DNA of 45,195 nt from Rhodospirillales bacterium. Its GTDB lineage: Bacteria > Pseudomonadota > Alphaproteobacteria > UBA8366 > Aestuariispiraceae. Position 1 is the first letter of the stretch. Each line of letters begins with the position of its first letter. A program made the translations under genes and the position numbers. The notes under the pieces were generated by a model, which made no database searches, was not told the origin of the DNA, and was given only the letters and a program-made list of their open reading frames with translations. Shown piece by piece: positions 1-8,073 of this stretch. The stretch covers positions 6,079 to 51,273 of the forward strand of contig NZSA01000087.1 of assembly GCA_002696645.1 (NCBI GenBank), given 5' to 3'.

Positions 1-265
1 AGAACGAATCTCCAAGATCGCCGCGCACCGCATCCATCAGCCAGACCACGTATCGCTGTGGCCAGGGCAAATCCAGCCCTAACTTGTGTTGTAGGGCCGT
101 GACCGCCTCGGGCGTTGCCGTCTGCCCAAGGATGGCGGAAGCAAAGTCGCCCGGCAACATGCTCACGGCCGAGAAGATGACGATCGAAACGATCAGCAGA
201 CTAAGGAGTCCCAGTCCGATCCGGTTAACGAGCATGGCCAGGACAGGATGGGAATGGCTTTCCAT
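1..265 (-). CDS. ABC transporter permease, DppB/OppB type (3' part beyond window)
   Basis: This is the first 88 residues of an inner-membrane permease for a peptide-type ABC importer; the rest lies to the left of the window. Translation from the ATG at 265 starts MESHSHPVLAMLVNRIG, followed by a first membrane segment (LGLLSLLIVSIVIFSAVSM) and then the DppB-type periplasmic start, with LPGDFA at about residue 38 and LGLDLPWPQRY at about residue 64. This matches the N-terminus of the binding-protein-dependent permease family that pairs with SBP_bac_5 binding proteins. It follows the binding-protein gene on the same strand after a 183-bp gap holding two stem-loops. The substrate cannot be told from this fragment; the neighbouring amidase, deacetylase and aminotransferase suggest an amide or amine. 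Confidence 0.85.
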   Translation of the reverse strand, partial: MESHSHPVLAMLVNRIGLGLLSLLIVSIVIFSAVSMLPGDFASAILGQTATPEAVTALQHKLGLDLPWPQRYVVWLMDAVRGDLGDSF

Positions 266-359
266 AAACTGTTTCCTCTATCCGACGAGATTTTCAAAAG
301 TCGGCCAAACACGGCGACGGGATAAATGAAGGAAATTGTGGGATTTTGACAATCCCCAC

Positions 360-406
360 TGTATCGCCGCGGCGGAATCGCTTCCCGTCCCCGCCGCGAC
401 GATACA
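360..406 (-). promoter_or_regulatory. Intercistronic stem-loop between binding protein and permease
   Basis: Two arms, TGTATCG-c-CGCGGCGG (360-375) and CCGCCGCG-a-CGATACA (391-406), pair over 15 of 16 positions around a 15-nt loop. A second, weaker stem (GTGGGATT at 338-345 with AATCCCCAC at 351-359, one bulge) lies beside it. No T-run follows on the minus strand. Strong hairpins after a binding-protein gene usually protect its mRNA 3' end and make the binding protein more abundant than the permeases; that role is inferred here. Confidence 0.6.
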
Positions 407-448
407 TCTGTGAGAGCAATTCGAAGTCGGCTTAACGCCAACTTCAAA

Positions 449-2065
449 TCAATCCTTGAACCACCAACGCTCGCTCATGCGCATGTTGTCGGCAGGAAGG
501 ATGCCGCCAATCTCTCCATGACCTATGCGACCAGACATCCCATAGAGATAGTTCACGAAGGCGACGGTCATCACGCCACCATCATCATGAAGCATTTGCT
601 GCATTTCCTTGTAGATGACGGCGCGCTTGCTATGATCCGTCTCGACACGGGCTAACGCGTGCAACTCATCGAAATGTGCGTTTTTCCAGCCGGTGTTGTT
701 CCAAGGCGAATCCGACGTGTAAGATGTGGCAAACAGCCAATCAAGCGTCGCACGACCGAACCAGTCACAGCCGTTGAACGGCTTCTTCAACCACACATTT
801 TCCCAATACCCATCGTCGGCTTCCCGAACCACATTGATTGTGATGCCGGCCGGCGCCGCGTGCTCCTTAAAGAGCACCGCCGCTTCGACCGCGCCCGGGA
901 ATGCCGCTTCTGCCGCTGACAGATCAATGGTCAAGGAGTCGAGGCCGGCTTTGGCCAGATGTTCCTTTGCCTTTTCGATATTGTATTCGTATTGCGGAGG
1001 GGTGTCGGCATAGTACTCCATGACGTTGGAGACCGGATTGTCATTGCCCTTCAGCGCCTCGCCGAGAAACACTTTATCGATGATGTCGTCACGGTCTATG
1101 GCATATTTCAGAGCCAGTCGCACATCCGGATTGTCAAACGGTGCTACGGAGGTGTTCATGTCGAAAGTAAAGTGCCGGAGGCTTGGCGTCCGGGTAATGG
1201 CGAAATCCGGATTCCGTTCGATCAGCGGCACGTTCCTGACATCGACATCGTTGATCACGTGGACTTCGCCCGTTAGCAACGCATTCAGACGCGCAGTCGG
1301 CTCGGTGACTGAGACGAATTCTACTTCGTCGAAATATGGCTTGTTGTTCTTGTGGTAGTTAGGGTTGCGCTTCATACGCACGCCAATCCCCGGCTCAAAA
1401 CTTTCCAGCGTGAAGGCCCCGGTTCCCGCACCCCGTGCGAAATCAATTCCGGTACCGTCGGCATTGGCCGGGAAGATCGACAGGTGATAGTCAGTCACCA
1501 GATAGGGAAAATCCGCGTTGCCGGTCTTTAAGGTAAAGATCGCCTTGTCGCCATCGGCTTCGATGCTTTCGACTTGCGCGACGATGGCTCGCGCGCCGGA
1601 GCTTGAATCTTCCGCCATGTGATGCAGGAAGGACTGCTTCACGTCTTCTGCTTTCAAGCTCTTCCCATCGTGGAAGGTAACGCCATCACGCAGTTTGAAC
1701 ACCCAGCGCTTCGCCCCATCTTCAGGTTCGAAGCTTTCAGCCAAGTCACCGGTGATCGATCCATCAGGCAGAATCTCAGTCAGGTTGTTGCACAGCGATC
1801 CGTTGAAGGCCGCTCCGGTAAAGCTGGTCACCCATGTGCCAGGATCCAATGTGTCGTTCTGCGATGCATCGCTCAATCCAAAGCGGGCGAAACCGCCAGC
1901 TTTTGGTTGCACGTCGTCTGCTCGACCGATTGATGGCATCGATCCGATAGCAGTGCCCGCAGCCAAAAGCATAGTGGTGCGCGCCAAAAACTCGCGACGC
2001 GATACCGCACCCTTACGGAATTGGGCAATCCAATGTTCCATTTGCTTGGACTCAGATTCAGTCAT
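449..2065 (-). CDS. ABC transporter substrate-binding protein, SBP_bac_5 (DppA/OppA) family
   Basis: Periplasmic solute-binding protein of 538 residues, the usual length for this family. It opens with a twin-arginine signal: SRREFLARTTMLLAAG at about residues 22-37, then a likely cleavage near SIGRADD, so it is probably exported folded. The mature part shows family landmarks: KRWVFKLRDGVTFHDG (about 115-130), the LNALLTGEVH segment (about 252) and DVRLALKYAIDRDDI (about 305). Members bind peptides, opines, nickel or glutathione, so the ligand is open. The permease gene follows on the same strand. The divergent amidase gene starts about 200 bp upstream, with a TetR-type palindrome between them. 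Known: family role. Inferred: import of the substrate degraded by the surrounding enzymes. Confidence 0.92.
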   Translation of the reverse strand: MTESESKQMEHWIAQFRKGAVSRREFLARTTMLLAAGTAIGSMPSIGRADDVQPKAGGFARFGLSDASQNDTLDPGTWVTSFTGAAFNGSLCNNLTEILPDGSITGDLAESFEPEDGAKRWVFKLRDGVTFHDGKSLKAEDVKQSFLHHMAEDSSSGARAIVAQVESIEADGDKAIFTLKTGNADFPYLVTDYHLSIFPANADGTGIDFARGAGTGAFTLESFEPGIGVRMKRNPNYHKNNKPYFDEVEFVSVTEPTARLNALLTGEVHVINDVDVRNVPLIERNPDFAITRTPSLRHFTFDMNTSVAPFDNPDVRLALKYAIDRDDIIDKVFLGEALKGNDNPVSNVMEYYADTPPQYEYNIEKAKEHLAKAGLDSLTIDLSAAEAAFPGAVEAAVLFKEHAAPAGITINVVREADDGYWENVWLKKPFNGCDWFGRATLDWLFATSYTSDSPWNNTGWKNAHFDELHALARVETDHSKRAVIYKEMQQMLHDDGGVMTVAFVNYLYGMSGRIGHGEIGGILPADNMRMSERWWFKD

Positions 2066-2202
2066 GACCTTCCCCTTTCAAGTGATAGCCTCAGTGCTGC
2101 CTCGATACGTCTTCGGAGCAGTTTTTATTCGAAATATTTTGATCGTGCTTCTTTCTGACGTAATGAAGCCTAGTCGAAAAATTTCCCTATCGTCAACTTT
2201 TT

Positions 2203-2220
2203 TGATTGACTGATCAATCA
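2203..2220. promoter_or_regulatory. Candidate TetR-family operator 1 in the divergent SBP/amidase promoter
   Basis: TGATTGA-CTGA-TCAATCA is a perfect 7-bp inverted repeat with a 4-bp centre, lying between the divergent binding-protein and amidase genes. Nearly the same site occurs at 12835-12852 upstream of the aminotransferase operon. The shape matches TetR/BetI-type operators, and the only regulator gene in the locus is the BetI-like one at 4811-5464. On the plus strand it overlaps a -35-like TTGACT (2206-2211). Confidence 0.6.
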
Positions 2221-2270
2221 TTAGTTTCGCTAAAGTGCATCAATAATCTTTGAACCAGCAGGATATCCCG

Positions 2271-3707
2271 ATGACCGACAGTGACCTTTGCTACCTCAGC
2301 GCGACAGAGGCTTTGCGCCATTTCGCGGCGCGTAAGGTATCGCCAACAGAACTGGTTGAAGCCTATCTCGATCAGGCCGCGGCGACCGCTGAATCCTGCA
2401 ACGCTTTTTCCTTTATCTATGCCCAAGACGCGCTTGCTGCTGCGCGCGCCTCGGAACAGCGGTATGCCGCTGGCACCGCGCGTCCGCTGGAAGGTCTGCC
2501 CACCGCGGTAAAGGACGAGAATATGATAAAAGGGCGCGTCACGACCTTCGGCTCTCTTCTTTATCGCGATACCGTCGCGACCTCGACCACGCCGGTCGTG
2601 CAGCGGCTAATCGATGCTGGCGTTGTTGTGCATGGGCGCACCACAACGCCGGAGTTTTCTTGCACCGGGTTCACGCATTCACGACTTTGGGGTGTGACGC
2701 GCAACCCCTGGAATCCTGCTTATACGCCGGGTGGATCTTCTGGCGGGTCGGGCGCGGCGTTGGCGGGCGGTATGGCATCACTCGCCACTGGTTCAGACAT
2801 CGGGGGATCGATTCGTATTCCGGCCTCGGCCTGTGGCGTGGTGGGATACAAACCACCATATGGCCGTAATCCGTCGACACCCCCATTCAATCTCGATTTC
2901 TACAACCATCCTGGTCCGATGGCGCGCACGGTCGAGGACTGTCTGTTGATGCAAAACGTCATGTGTGGCCCCCATCCGAAAGATGTCGCCTCCCTTCGGC
3001 CGAAACTGGAACTAAAGCCCGATCATGGCGGCATCAAGGGTTGGAAAGTGGCTTGGTCTCTGGACCTTGGATACTATGAATTGGACGAAGATGTTCGCCG
3101 CAACACAATGGCTGCCCTTGAGGTTTTTCAAGACCTTGGCGCGGAACTGGTAGAAGTCGATATCGGCTGGACGCAACAGAGCGAAAAGGCTGCGAACGAC
3201 TATCTGGCGACCCTGTTCGGTACCTGGATTTCGGAGTATCTTGATGACCGCGCGTCGCAGTTGACCGACTATGCCCGTGCTTTCGGCGAAATGTCACAGT
3301 CTGTCACCAAGCAAGACTTCCTAGCATCGCTTTATACGGTCGGCACTATGTATGATACGTTCGGACCAATCATGGAAGACTGCAATGTTTTTATATGCCC
3401 AACCCTTGCCGTTCCGGCCGTGCCAGCGGATTTCAACCCTCTGGATGGCTATTCGATCAATGGCAAGCCCGTTGATCCCTTCAACGGTTGGGTGATGACC
3501 TATCCCTTCAATATGCTGAGCCGTTGCCCGGTGCTGAGCGTGCCGTCGGGAAAAGCTGCCAACAATGTTCCCACCGGCATTCAGATCGTCGGCCGAACCT
3601 ATAGCGACGCCGATGTCTTCCGTGCCGGTCTTGCTTATGAGAAGGCTATCGGTGGCTGGTATACCAAGCGCGAAACCCGACCGAGCTTATCAGGAGACCG
3701 GACATGA
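2271..3707 (+). CDS. Amidase (amidase-signature family, GatA/AtzF-like)
   Basis: Cytoplasmic amide hydrolase of 478 residues using a Ser-cisSer-Lys triad. Visible are the catalytic lysine (K81 in TAVKDEN), the glycine-serine loop [16 protein letters not shown] (cis-Ser at 156/157) and the nucleophile region [13 protein letters not shown] (S180). I start it at the ATG at 2271, preceded by AGGA at 7 nt, rather than at the in-frame TTG at 2250. The last four bases overlap the start of the next gene (ATGA), so the two are probably co-translated. It lacks a GatB partner and sits among catabolic genes, so it more likely cleaves a small amide than acts in Gln-tRNA formation. Substrate unknown. Confidence 0.9.
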   Translation: MTDSDLCYLSATEALRHFAARKVSPTELVEAYLDQAAATAESCNAFSFIYAQDALAAARASEQRYAAGTARPLEGLPTAVKDENMIKGRVTTFGSLLYRDTVATSTTPVVQRLIDAGVVVHGRTTTPEFSCTGFTHSRLWGVTRNPWNPAYTPGGSSGGSGAALAGGMASLATGSDIGGSIRIPASACGVVGYKPPYGRNPSTPPFNLDFYNHPGPMARTVEDCLLMQNVMCGPHPKDVASLRPKLELKPDHGGIKGWKVAWSLDLGYYELDEDVRRNTMAALEVFQDLGAELVEVDIGWTQQSEKAANDYLATLFGTWISEYLDDRASQLTDYARAFGEMSQSVTKQDFLASLYTVGTMYDTFGPIMEDCNVFICPTLAVPAVPADFNPLDGYSINGKPVDPFNGWVMTYPFNMLSRCPVLSVPSGKAANNVPTGIQIVGRTYSDADVFRAGLAYEKAIGGWYTKRETRPSLSGDRT

Positions 3708-4741
3708 AGACCATTTACACGCCGCTTCACGAAAATCAGGATGCCCCCTACGAATACATTCGCGGGCGGCAGGTTGCTAGTTTCGAAATGCCCAGGCGCG
3801 CTCAGCTGGTTTTGGATTGCGTGACCAGTTCCGCGCTTGGCCCGGTGATCGCACCGATTGCCCATGACATGGCACCAATCCTGCGGGTTCACAGCCCTGA
3901 TTTTGTGACCTTCCTATCGACGTTCTGGGAAGAGTGGCATGTTGAGAATGGCGATATATGTGCCCTTCCGAATACCTGGGTGCCGCCGCGCGCCCGCAGG
4001 CTTGCAACCAAACGTCCTGGCGCCGAATTGGGACGGTACTGTATTGATATGAGCAGTCCAATCTTATCTGGAACCTGGACGGCAGCACGGGCTGCGGTCG
4101 ATGCAGCGCTGACCGGGGCCGACATGATCTTGGAGGGAGGGGAAAGAGCAATCTTCGCCTTGTGTCGTCCCCCTGGACACCATGCCGGTCGTGACTATTT
4201 CGGGGGCTATTGCTTCCTGAACAATGCGGCCATTGCCGCGCAGTCTTTGCGAGATTCCGGAAAGGCCAAGGTCGCGGTGCTGGACGTGGACTATCACCAC
4301 GGCAATGGCACGCAGGACATTTTTTATGATCGAGACGACGTGCTGACCGTTTCGATCCATGCCGACCCGTCCGCCGAATATCCGTATTACAGCGGCTACC
4401 CAGATGAGACGGGGGAGGGTGAGGGGGCAGGGTTTTGCCTTAATTTGCCACTGCCTTTTGGTGCAACCTATGCTCAATACTCTGGGGCGTTGTCTACGGC
4501 CGTCGCTCGCATCGCAGATTTCGGCGCGGACGCGCTCGTTGTTTCGCTGGGTGTGGATACGTTCGCCGACGATCCGATCTCACATTTCAAGCTCTTCGCC
4601 GATGACTATTCCGCCATGGGCGCGGCCATCGCAGTGCTTGGTCTGCCAACACTGTTTGTGATGGAGGGCGGCTATGCTGTTGAGGATATCGGCGTCAACG
4701 TCGTCAATGTTCTAACCGGGTTTGAAACAGCGGTTGTCTGA
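3704..4741 (+). CDS. Histone-deacetylase-superfamily hydrolase, acetylpolyamine amidohydrolase-like
   Basis: Zinc hydrolase of 345 residues in the arginase/deacetylase fold. Active-site elements are intact: tandem histidines H159-H160 in RPPGHHAG, zinc ligands D196 and H198 in LDVDYHHGNG, the third ligand D285 in LGVDTFADDP and the transition-state tyrosine Y324 in EGGYA. The spacing is close to that remembered for Mycoplana acetylpolyamine amidohydrolase, as is the N-terminal length, so removal of an acyl group from an acylated polyamine or similar amine is the best guess. It overlaps the amidase stop by 4 bp. Together with the aminotransferase and aldehyde dehydrogenase at 9.8-12.7 kb it suggests a deacylate, transaminate, oxidise route. 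An acetoin-utilisation (AcuC) or other HDAC-like role is the alternative. Confidence 0.88.
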   Translation: MKTIYTPLHENQDAPYEYIRGRQVASFEMPRRAQLVLDCVTSSALGPVIAPIAHDMAPILRVHSPDFVTFLSTFWEEWHVENGDICALPNTWVPPRARRLATKRPGAELGRYCIDMSSPILSGTWTAARAAVDAALTGADMILEGGERAIFALCRPPGHHAGRDYFGGYCFLNNAAIAAQSLRDSGKAKVAVLDVDYHHGNGTQDIFYDRDDVLTVSIHADPSAEYPYYSGYPDETGEGEGAGFCLNLPLPFGATYAQYSGALSTAVARIADFGADALVVSLGVDTFADDPISHFKLFADDYSAMGAAIAVLGLPTLFVMEGGYAVEDIGVNVVNVLTGFETAVV

Positions 4742-4810
4742 CTGGGACAGGACTCATTTTTGATTTTCTCGCTTGCGCTGTGCACCTGGGGGCGCGGCGA
4801 GACGTCCTGA

Positions 4811-5464
4811 TCAGAAATCCTTGGGAAACAGGGTCCGCATATAGGCCAGGCAAGCCTCTTTTGCCGCCTCCCGGCCTTCCGGTCCGGCATCGGACAGCAC
4901 CAGATTGGCGATCCAGAAGCCATCGACCATGGCGTTGAGGGAACGCGCCACCTGACGTGTGTCGATATTGATGCCGCGATCGGCTGCCAAGGCGGCCACA
5001 TCCTCTTGCGTCATCTCGTTGTAATGTTCTTTGAGTTGAGCACAACGCCGCCGGAATTTTGCGACGCGCGCGGCCTCAGCCCAGAAGGCGACCCAAACGG
5101 CGATCTTTTTCGCATTGGTCACCTTACCATCGAAGTCACTTTCGATCATCTTGCGGATACGTTCAGCCGGGGACAGGTCCAATTGGCTGCTGCGTTTCAG
5201 AAAGGTTTCATACTCGTCGGCGATGTAGTCCAGTGCGGCGAAGATGATTCCGTCCTTGGACTTGAAATGGAAAGCCACCACACCGTAACTGCACTTCGCC
5301 TCACTAGCGATGGTGTTGATGGTAATGCCGGTCAACCCACGTTTGGCGATCACCGTCACCGCCGCATCTAGCAGGCTCTGACGTCGCTCCTGCACCTGAT
5401 GCTCACGAGACATCCCCCCTTTGACCGAAGACTTCTTTTGTTCGGTTTTCAATTGCGTGCCCAT
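4811..5464 (-). CDS. TetR/AcrR family transcriptional regulator, BetI-like
   Basis: DNA-binding regulator of 217 residues. The N-terminal helix-turn-helix covers about residues 27-72 (RRQSLLDAAVTVIAKRGLTG, then IASEAKCSYGVVAFHF and KSKDGI). The ligand-domain segment IAVWVAFWAEA followed by RRRCAQLKEHYN and MVDGFWIANLV resembles BetI, the choline-responsive repressor, more than AcrR. The first about 20 residues before the HTH are basic and poorly conserved, so the true start may be the internal ATG of MSREHQ. It ends convergently with the deacetylase gene and is the last gene of the leftward catabolic set. Inferred: it represses the locus through the palindromes at 2203 and 12831 and is released by a pathway compound. 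Confidence 0.88.
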   Translation of the reverse strand: MGTQLKTEQKKSSVKGGMSREHQVQERRQSLLDAAVTVIAKRGLTGITINTIASEAKCSYGVVAFHFKSKDGIIFAALDYIADEYETFLKRSSQLDLSPAERIRKMIESDFDGKVTNAKKIAVWVAFWAEAARVAKFRRRCAQLKEHYNEMTQEDVAALAADRGINIDTRQVARSLNAMVDGFWIANLVLSDAGPEGREAAKEACLAYMRTLFPKDF

Positions 5465-5504
5465 CGTTTTCTCCGAGCCGGAACGGCTTGTAATTGTTTT
5501 TTCA

Positions 5505-5519
5505 TATCCTCGGAGGATA
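5505..5519. promoter_or_regulatory. 15-bp perfect palindrome upstream of the tetR-like gene
   Basis: TATCCTC-G-GAGGATA is a perfect 7+1+7 palindrome about 40 bp upstream of the regulator start, in the 150-bp gap between the amidohydrolase-fold gene and the regulator gene. It does not resemble the TGATTG...CAATCA sites, so it may bind a different factor or be coincidental. Confidence 0.35.
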
Positions 5520-5614
5520 CCTTACTCAATCTCCCCGCATTTGTTTGAAATTCTGCACCCGTAATGTCAATTGGCGAAAGCTGTTTCCGCAATCCACAGT
5601 CTCAAGATTCGTTC

Positions 5615-6466
5615 TTAAAGGCCCAGAAAGGAGGATGCGTTTTCTAAAACCCATTTCTGACGGATTTCGGAATCCAACCCTAACGCGTCCAATTCTGCAA
5701 TCGCCGCACTGGGTGGCATCATTGGGAAACTGGACCCGAAAATCATTTTGTCTTTCAACAATGTGCGGCCGTATTGCAGCAGCGGCTCATAACCGGAATG
5801 GGCCTTGCCCAACAATTTCGGACGGATCGCCAACACACCGATATAGAGATTGGGATGCCGCCAGGCCACGCCGATTAGTTCCGTGACCCAGGGCCAACCA
5901 GGCGGTGACGCGCAAACGCGCAATTCTGGATAACGCACCATGACCTCGTCGATGTATTCTGGCTTGCCGAAGGACATCGGCACAGCGGTCGAAAAGTTGA
6001 TGCCACAATGGATGTTGACCGGAACCTTCAGGTCTATTGCCTTTTCATAGAGCGGAAACAGAATCGGATCATTCGGACATAGCTTAAGCTCGAAGCATTG
6101 CAGGTTCAGCCCACGCAGCCCCAACACGGTCACAGCATGTTCAAATTCTGCGATCGCCTCTGCGCCTTTGTGCGGATCAACCCCGGCAAATCCCAGGAAG
6201 CGCGGCCCGTGTTCCTGGCAGAATGCGGCGACGGTTTCGTTGGAAATTTTGAAATCAAACATACTGGTCAGATCCCGCGCCTTCAGGAGGACATGGCGCG
6301 CGTCTAACTCTTCGTACATGTTCAGGTAAGCATCTAACTCCTGCGTCGCCGATGTCGCGGCGGCTTCCCGCTCGCTGCCCTGGTAGACGCGGCGATAGTT
6401 GCCGAGATGCGGTGCCGGCGGATTGAATTCCGGCAAAGGCGGACGGCTGGAAAAATCGATCCACAT
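5615..6466 (-). CDS. Amidohydrolase-2 fold protein with degenerate metal site
   Basis: TIM-barrel protein of 283 residues resembling the COG2159/ACMSD-type amidohydrolases and decarboxylases. The fold landmarks are there: FAGVDPHKG (93-101), LGLRGLNLQ (115-123), VNIHCG (150-155) and a GWPWVTELIGVAW segment (190-202). Several metal-binding positions are not. The N-terminal HxH is replaced by S6-S7-R8 in IDFSSRPP. The histidine expected just before the GWPW segment is replaced by SPP (187-189). The aspartate expected in the C-terminal GSD[FY]P motif is serine in FGSSFP (243-248). Only H153 remains of the usual set. It lies 11 bp after the FAD oxidoreductase gene, so it is co-transcribed. It could be a pseudoenzyme or use metal-free chemistry; similar non-HxH members may exist in databases. 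Confidence 0.75.
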   Translation of the reverse strand: MWIDFSSRPPLPEFNPPAPHLGNYRRVYQGSEREAAATSATQELDAYLNMYEELDARHVLLKARDLTSMFDFKISNETVAAFCQEHGPRFLGFAGVDPHKGAEAIAEFEHAVTVLGLRGLNLQCFELKLCPNDPILFPLYEKAIDLKVPVNIHCGINFSTAVPMSFGKPEYIDEVMVRYPELRVCASPPGWPWVTELIGVAWRHPNLYIGVLAIRPKLLGKAHSGYEPLLQYGRTLLKDKMIFGSSFPMMPPSAAIAELDALGLDSEIRQKWVLENASSFLGL

Positions 6467-6477
6467 GGTATTTCCCC

Positions 6478-8073
6478 TTACATCCAGTGTTTGCGGTCTG
6501 CGAGAATAACGCGGGCCGCATTATGGCCCGGCATCCCGGTCACGCCACCACCAGGATGGGTTGAGGCGCCGCATTGATACAAACGGTCGATCGGGCTGGT
6601 ATAGTCTGCGAAATGCGGGGCAGGTCGCCGGAAAAACATCTGGTCGGCGCTGATTTCTCCGTGATGCACGTGACCGTTTGGTAAGTCAAAGATCCGTTCC
6701 AGGTCCAATGGTGTCAACACTTGCCGATGAAGGATATGGTTCTCAATATCGGGGAAGTGTCTCTTGAGGATCGACAGGACATTGCGCCACAGTTCTTCGC
6801 GCTTGTTGTCCCAACTCCCCTCCCGCAGCGTATAGGGTGCGTGACCGCCGAAGATCGACAGAATGTGATGGCCTTCCGGTGCAAGGGTCGGATCGACCCG
6901 CGTGGGAATTTTGACGATCAAGAAGGGTTCGCGTGACATCTCGCCCAGGCTCGATTGTTGGAACGCGGTTTCCATGTAATCGACTGAGTAAGCGAGGTTG
7001 ATTTGCGTCGGATAGTCGAAATCTGGCGCCATGGTTGGAAAGTCAGGACAATCCGGCAGGCCGTCCAGCGCAAGATTAACCCGGAAGACTGTCGATTCCG
7101 TGCGAATGGCGCGAATATCCTGAACAAACTCTTCCGGCAGAGTCTTAGGGTCCAGTAGTTTCAGAAAGGTCGTTTTGGCATTCGCGTTGGCGATCACAGC
7201 CTTCGCCCGGATTACCTCGCCGGTGACAAGGCGAACACCCGTAGCCGTGCGCCCCTCCGTGAGAATCTCTTCGACCTCCGCATTGGTACGCACGACCATG
7301 CCATGCGCTTCGCCCGACTTTCTGATTGCATCGGAGATTGCCCCCTTTCCCCCCTTAATGAACCCCGACGGACCCGCCGCCGTTTTCTGGTCACGCACGA
7401 TGCCGCGTGCCAACATATAGGCGGACCCTGGGGTCTTAAGGCTTGAATTCGCCCCGCCGCCGCCTGCGAAGAAGCCCAGAATAAGTTTCACGTCCTCTGA
7501 TTCAAACCAGCGGCTAAGATAGTCGTAGGCGCTCAATGTCAGTAAATTGTAGATATCATAGAAATGTCCGCCGATCTTGCGGAAGCGCCAGACGAAGCCA
7601 GCAAGCCGTTTGAGGTCACGAAACCTGCGCGAGCCCGGATCGACAGGTGTTTCAAAGATAAGCTGCTTCATGAAGGGTGCCAGTTTTTGCATATGCGCTA
7701 CATAGGCTGGATAGACATCCGCGTCTCGATTGGACAGCCTGGCCAGTTCACCCCGGAACCGGTCTGGATCTTCCCACATTGTTACGAAACGGTCGCCTTG
7801 CAGCGCGTAGACGATCGGGTCGGGTGACAGGACCTCATAGCCGTATTTTTGCAGTTCAAGATCCAGGATCACCTTGGGCTGTAGCAATCCCATGTAATAA
7901 GAGGCGGTGGAAAGACGGTAGCCGGGCCAAACCTCCTCGGTCACCGCCGCCCCGCCGCTGATCGACCGTCGTTCCAACACCAGCACTCGGACCCCGGCCT
8001 TCGCCAGATAAGTGCCGCAGACCAAACCGTTGTGGCCACCGCCGACAATGACGGCATCGAAATCAGTCTTCAT
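6478..8073 (-). CDS. FAD-dependent oxidoreductase, phytoene-dehydrogenase-like (COG1233/PYROXD2 type)
   Basis: Flavoprotein of 531 residues. A Rossmann FAD-binding motif opens the protein (DAVIVGGGHNGLVCG, residues 7-21, ending in the acidic LVLERR), and a C-terminal FAD-contact segment GASTHPGGGVTGMPGHNAARV is at about 500-520. This is the amine-oxidase/phytoene-desaturase superfamily, in the branch with PYROXD2 rather than true carotenoid desaturases; no carotenoid genes are nearby. It overlaps the AMP-ligase gene by 11 bp and is 11 bp from the amidohydrolase-fold gene, so the three form one transcriptional unit. Probable role: oxidation (C-N or C-C desaturation) of a pathway intermediate. 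Substrate unknown. Confidence 0.85.
   Translation of the reverse strand: MKTDFDAVIVGGGHNGLVCGTYLAKAGVRVLVLERRSISGGAAVTEEVWPGYRLSTASYYMGLLQPKVILDLELQKYGYEVLSPDPIVYALQGDRFVTMWEDPDRFRGELARLSNRDADVYPAYVAHMQKLAPFMKQLIFETPVDPGSRRFRDLKRLAGFVWRFRKIGGHFYDIYNLLTLSAYDYLSRWFESEDVKLILGFFAGGGGANSSLKTPGSAYMLARGIVRDQKTAAGPSGFIKGGKGAISDAIRKSGEAHGMVVRTNAEVEEILTEGRTATGVRLVTGEVIRAKAVIANANAKTTFLKLLDPKTLPEEFVQDIRAIRTESTVFRVNLALDGLPDCPDFPTMAPDFDYPTQINLAYSVDYMETAFQQSSLGEMSREPFLIVKIPTRVDPTLAPEGHHILSIFGGHAPYTLREGSWDNKREELWRNVLSILKRHFPDIENHILHRQVLTPLDLERIFDLPNGHVHHGEISADQMFFRRPAPHFADYTSPIDRLYQCGASTHPGGGVTGMPGHNAARVILADRKHWM

Noticed and set aside
4742-4810. Terminator between the convergent deacetylase and tetR-like genes
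   Set aside because: A CTCGC/GCGAG stem exists, but the T-rich stretch precedes it on the plus strand and neither direction has the right layout.
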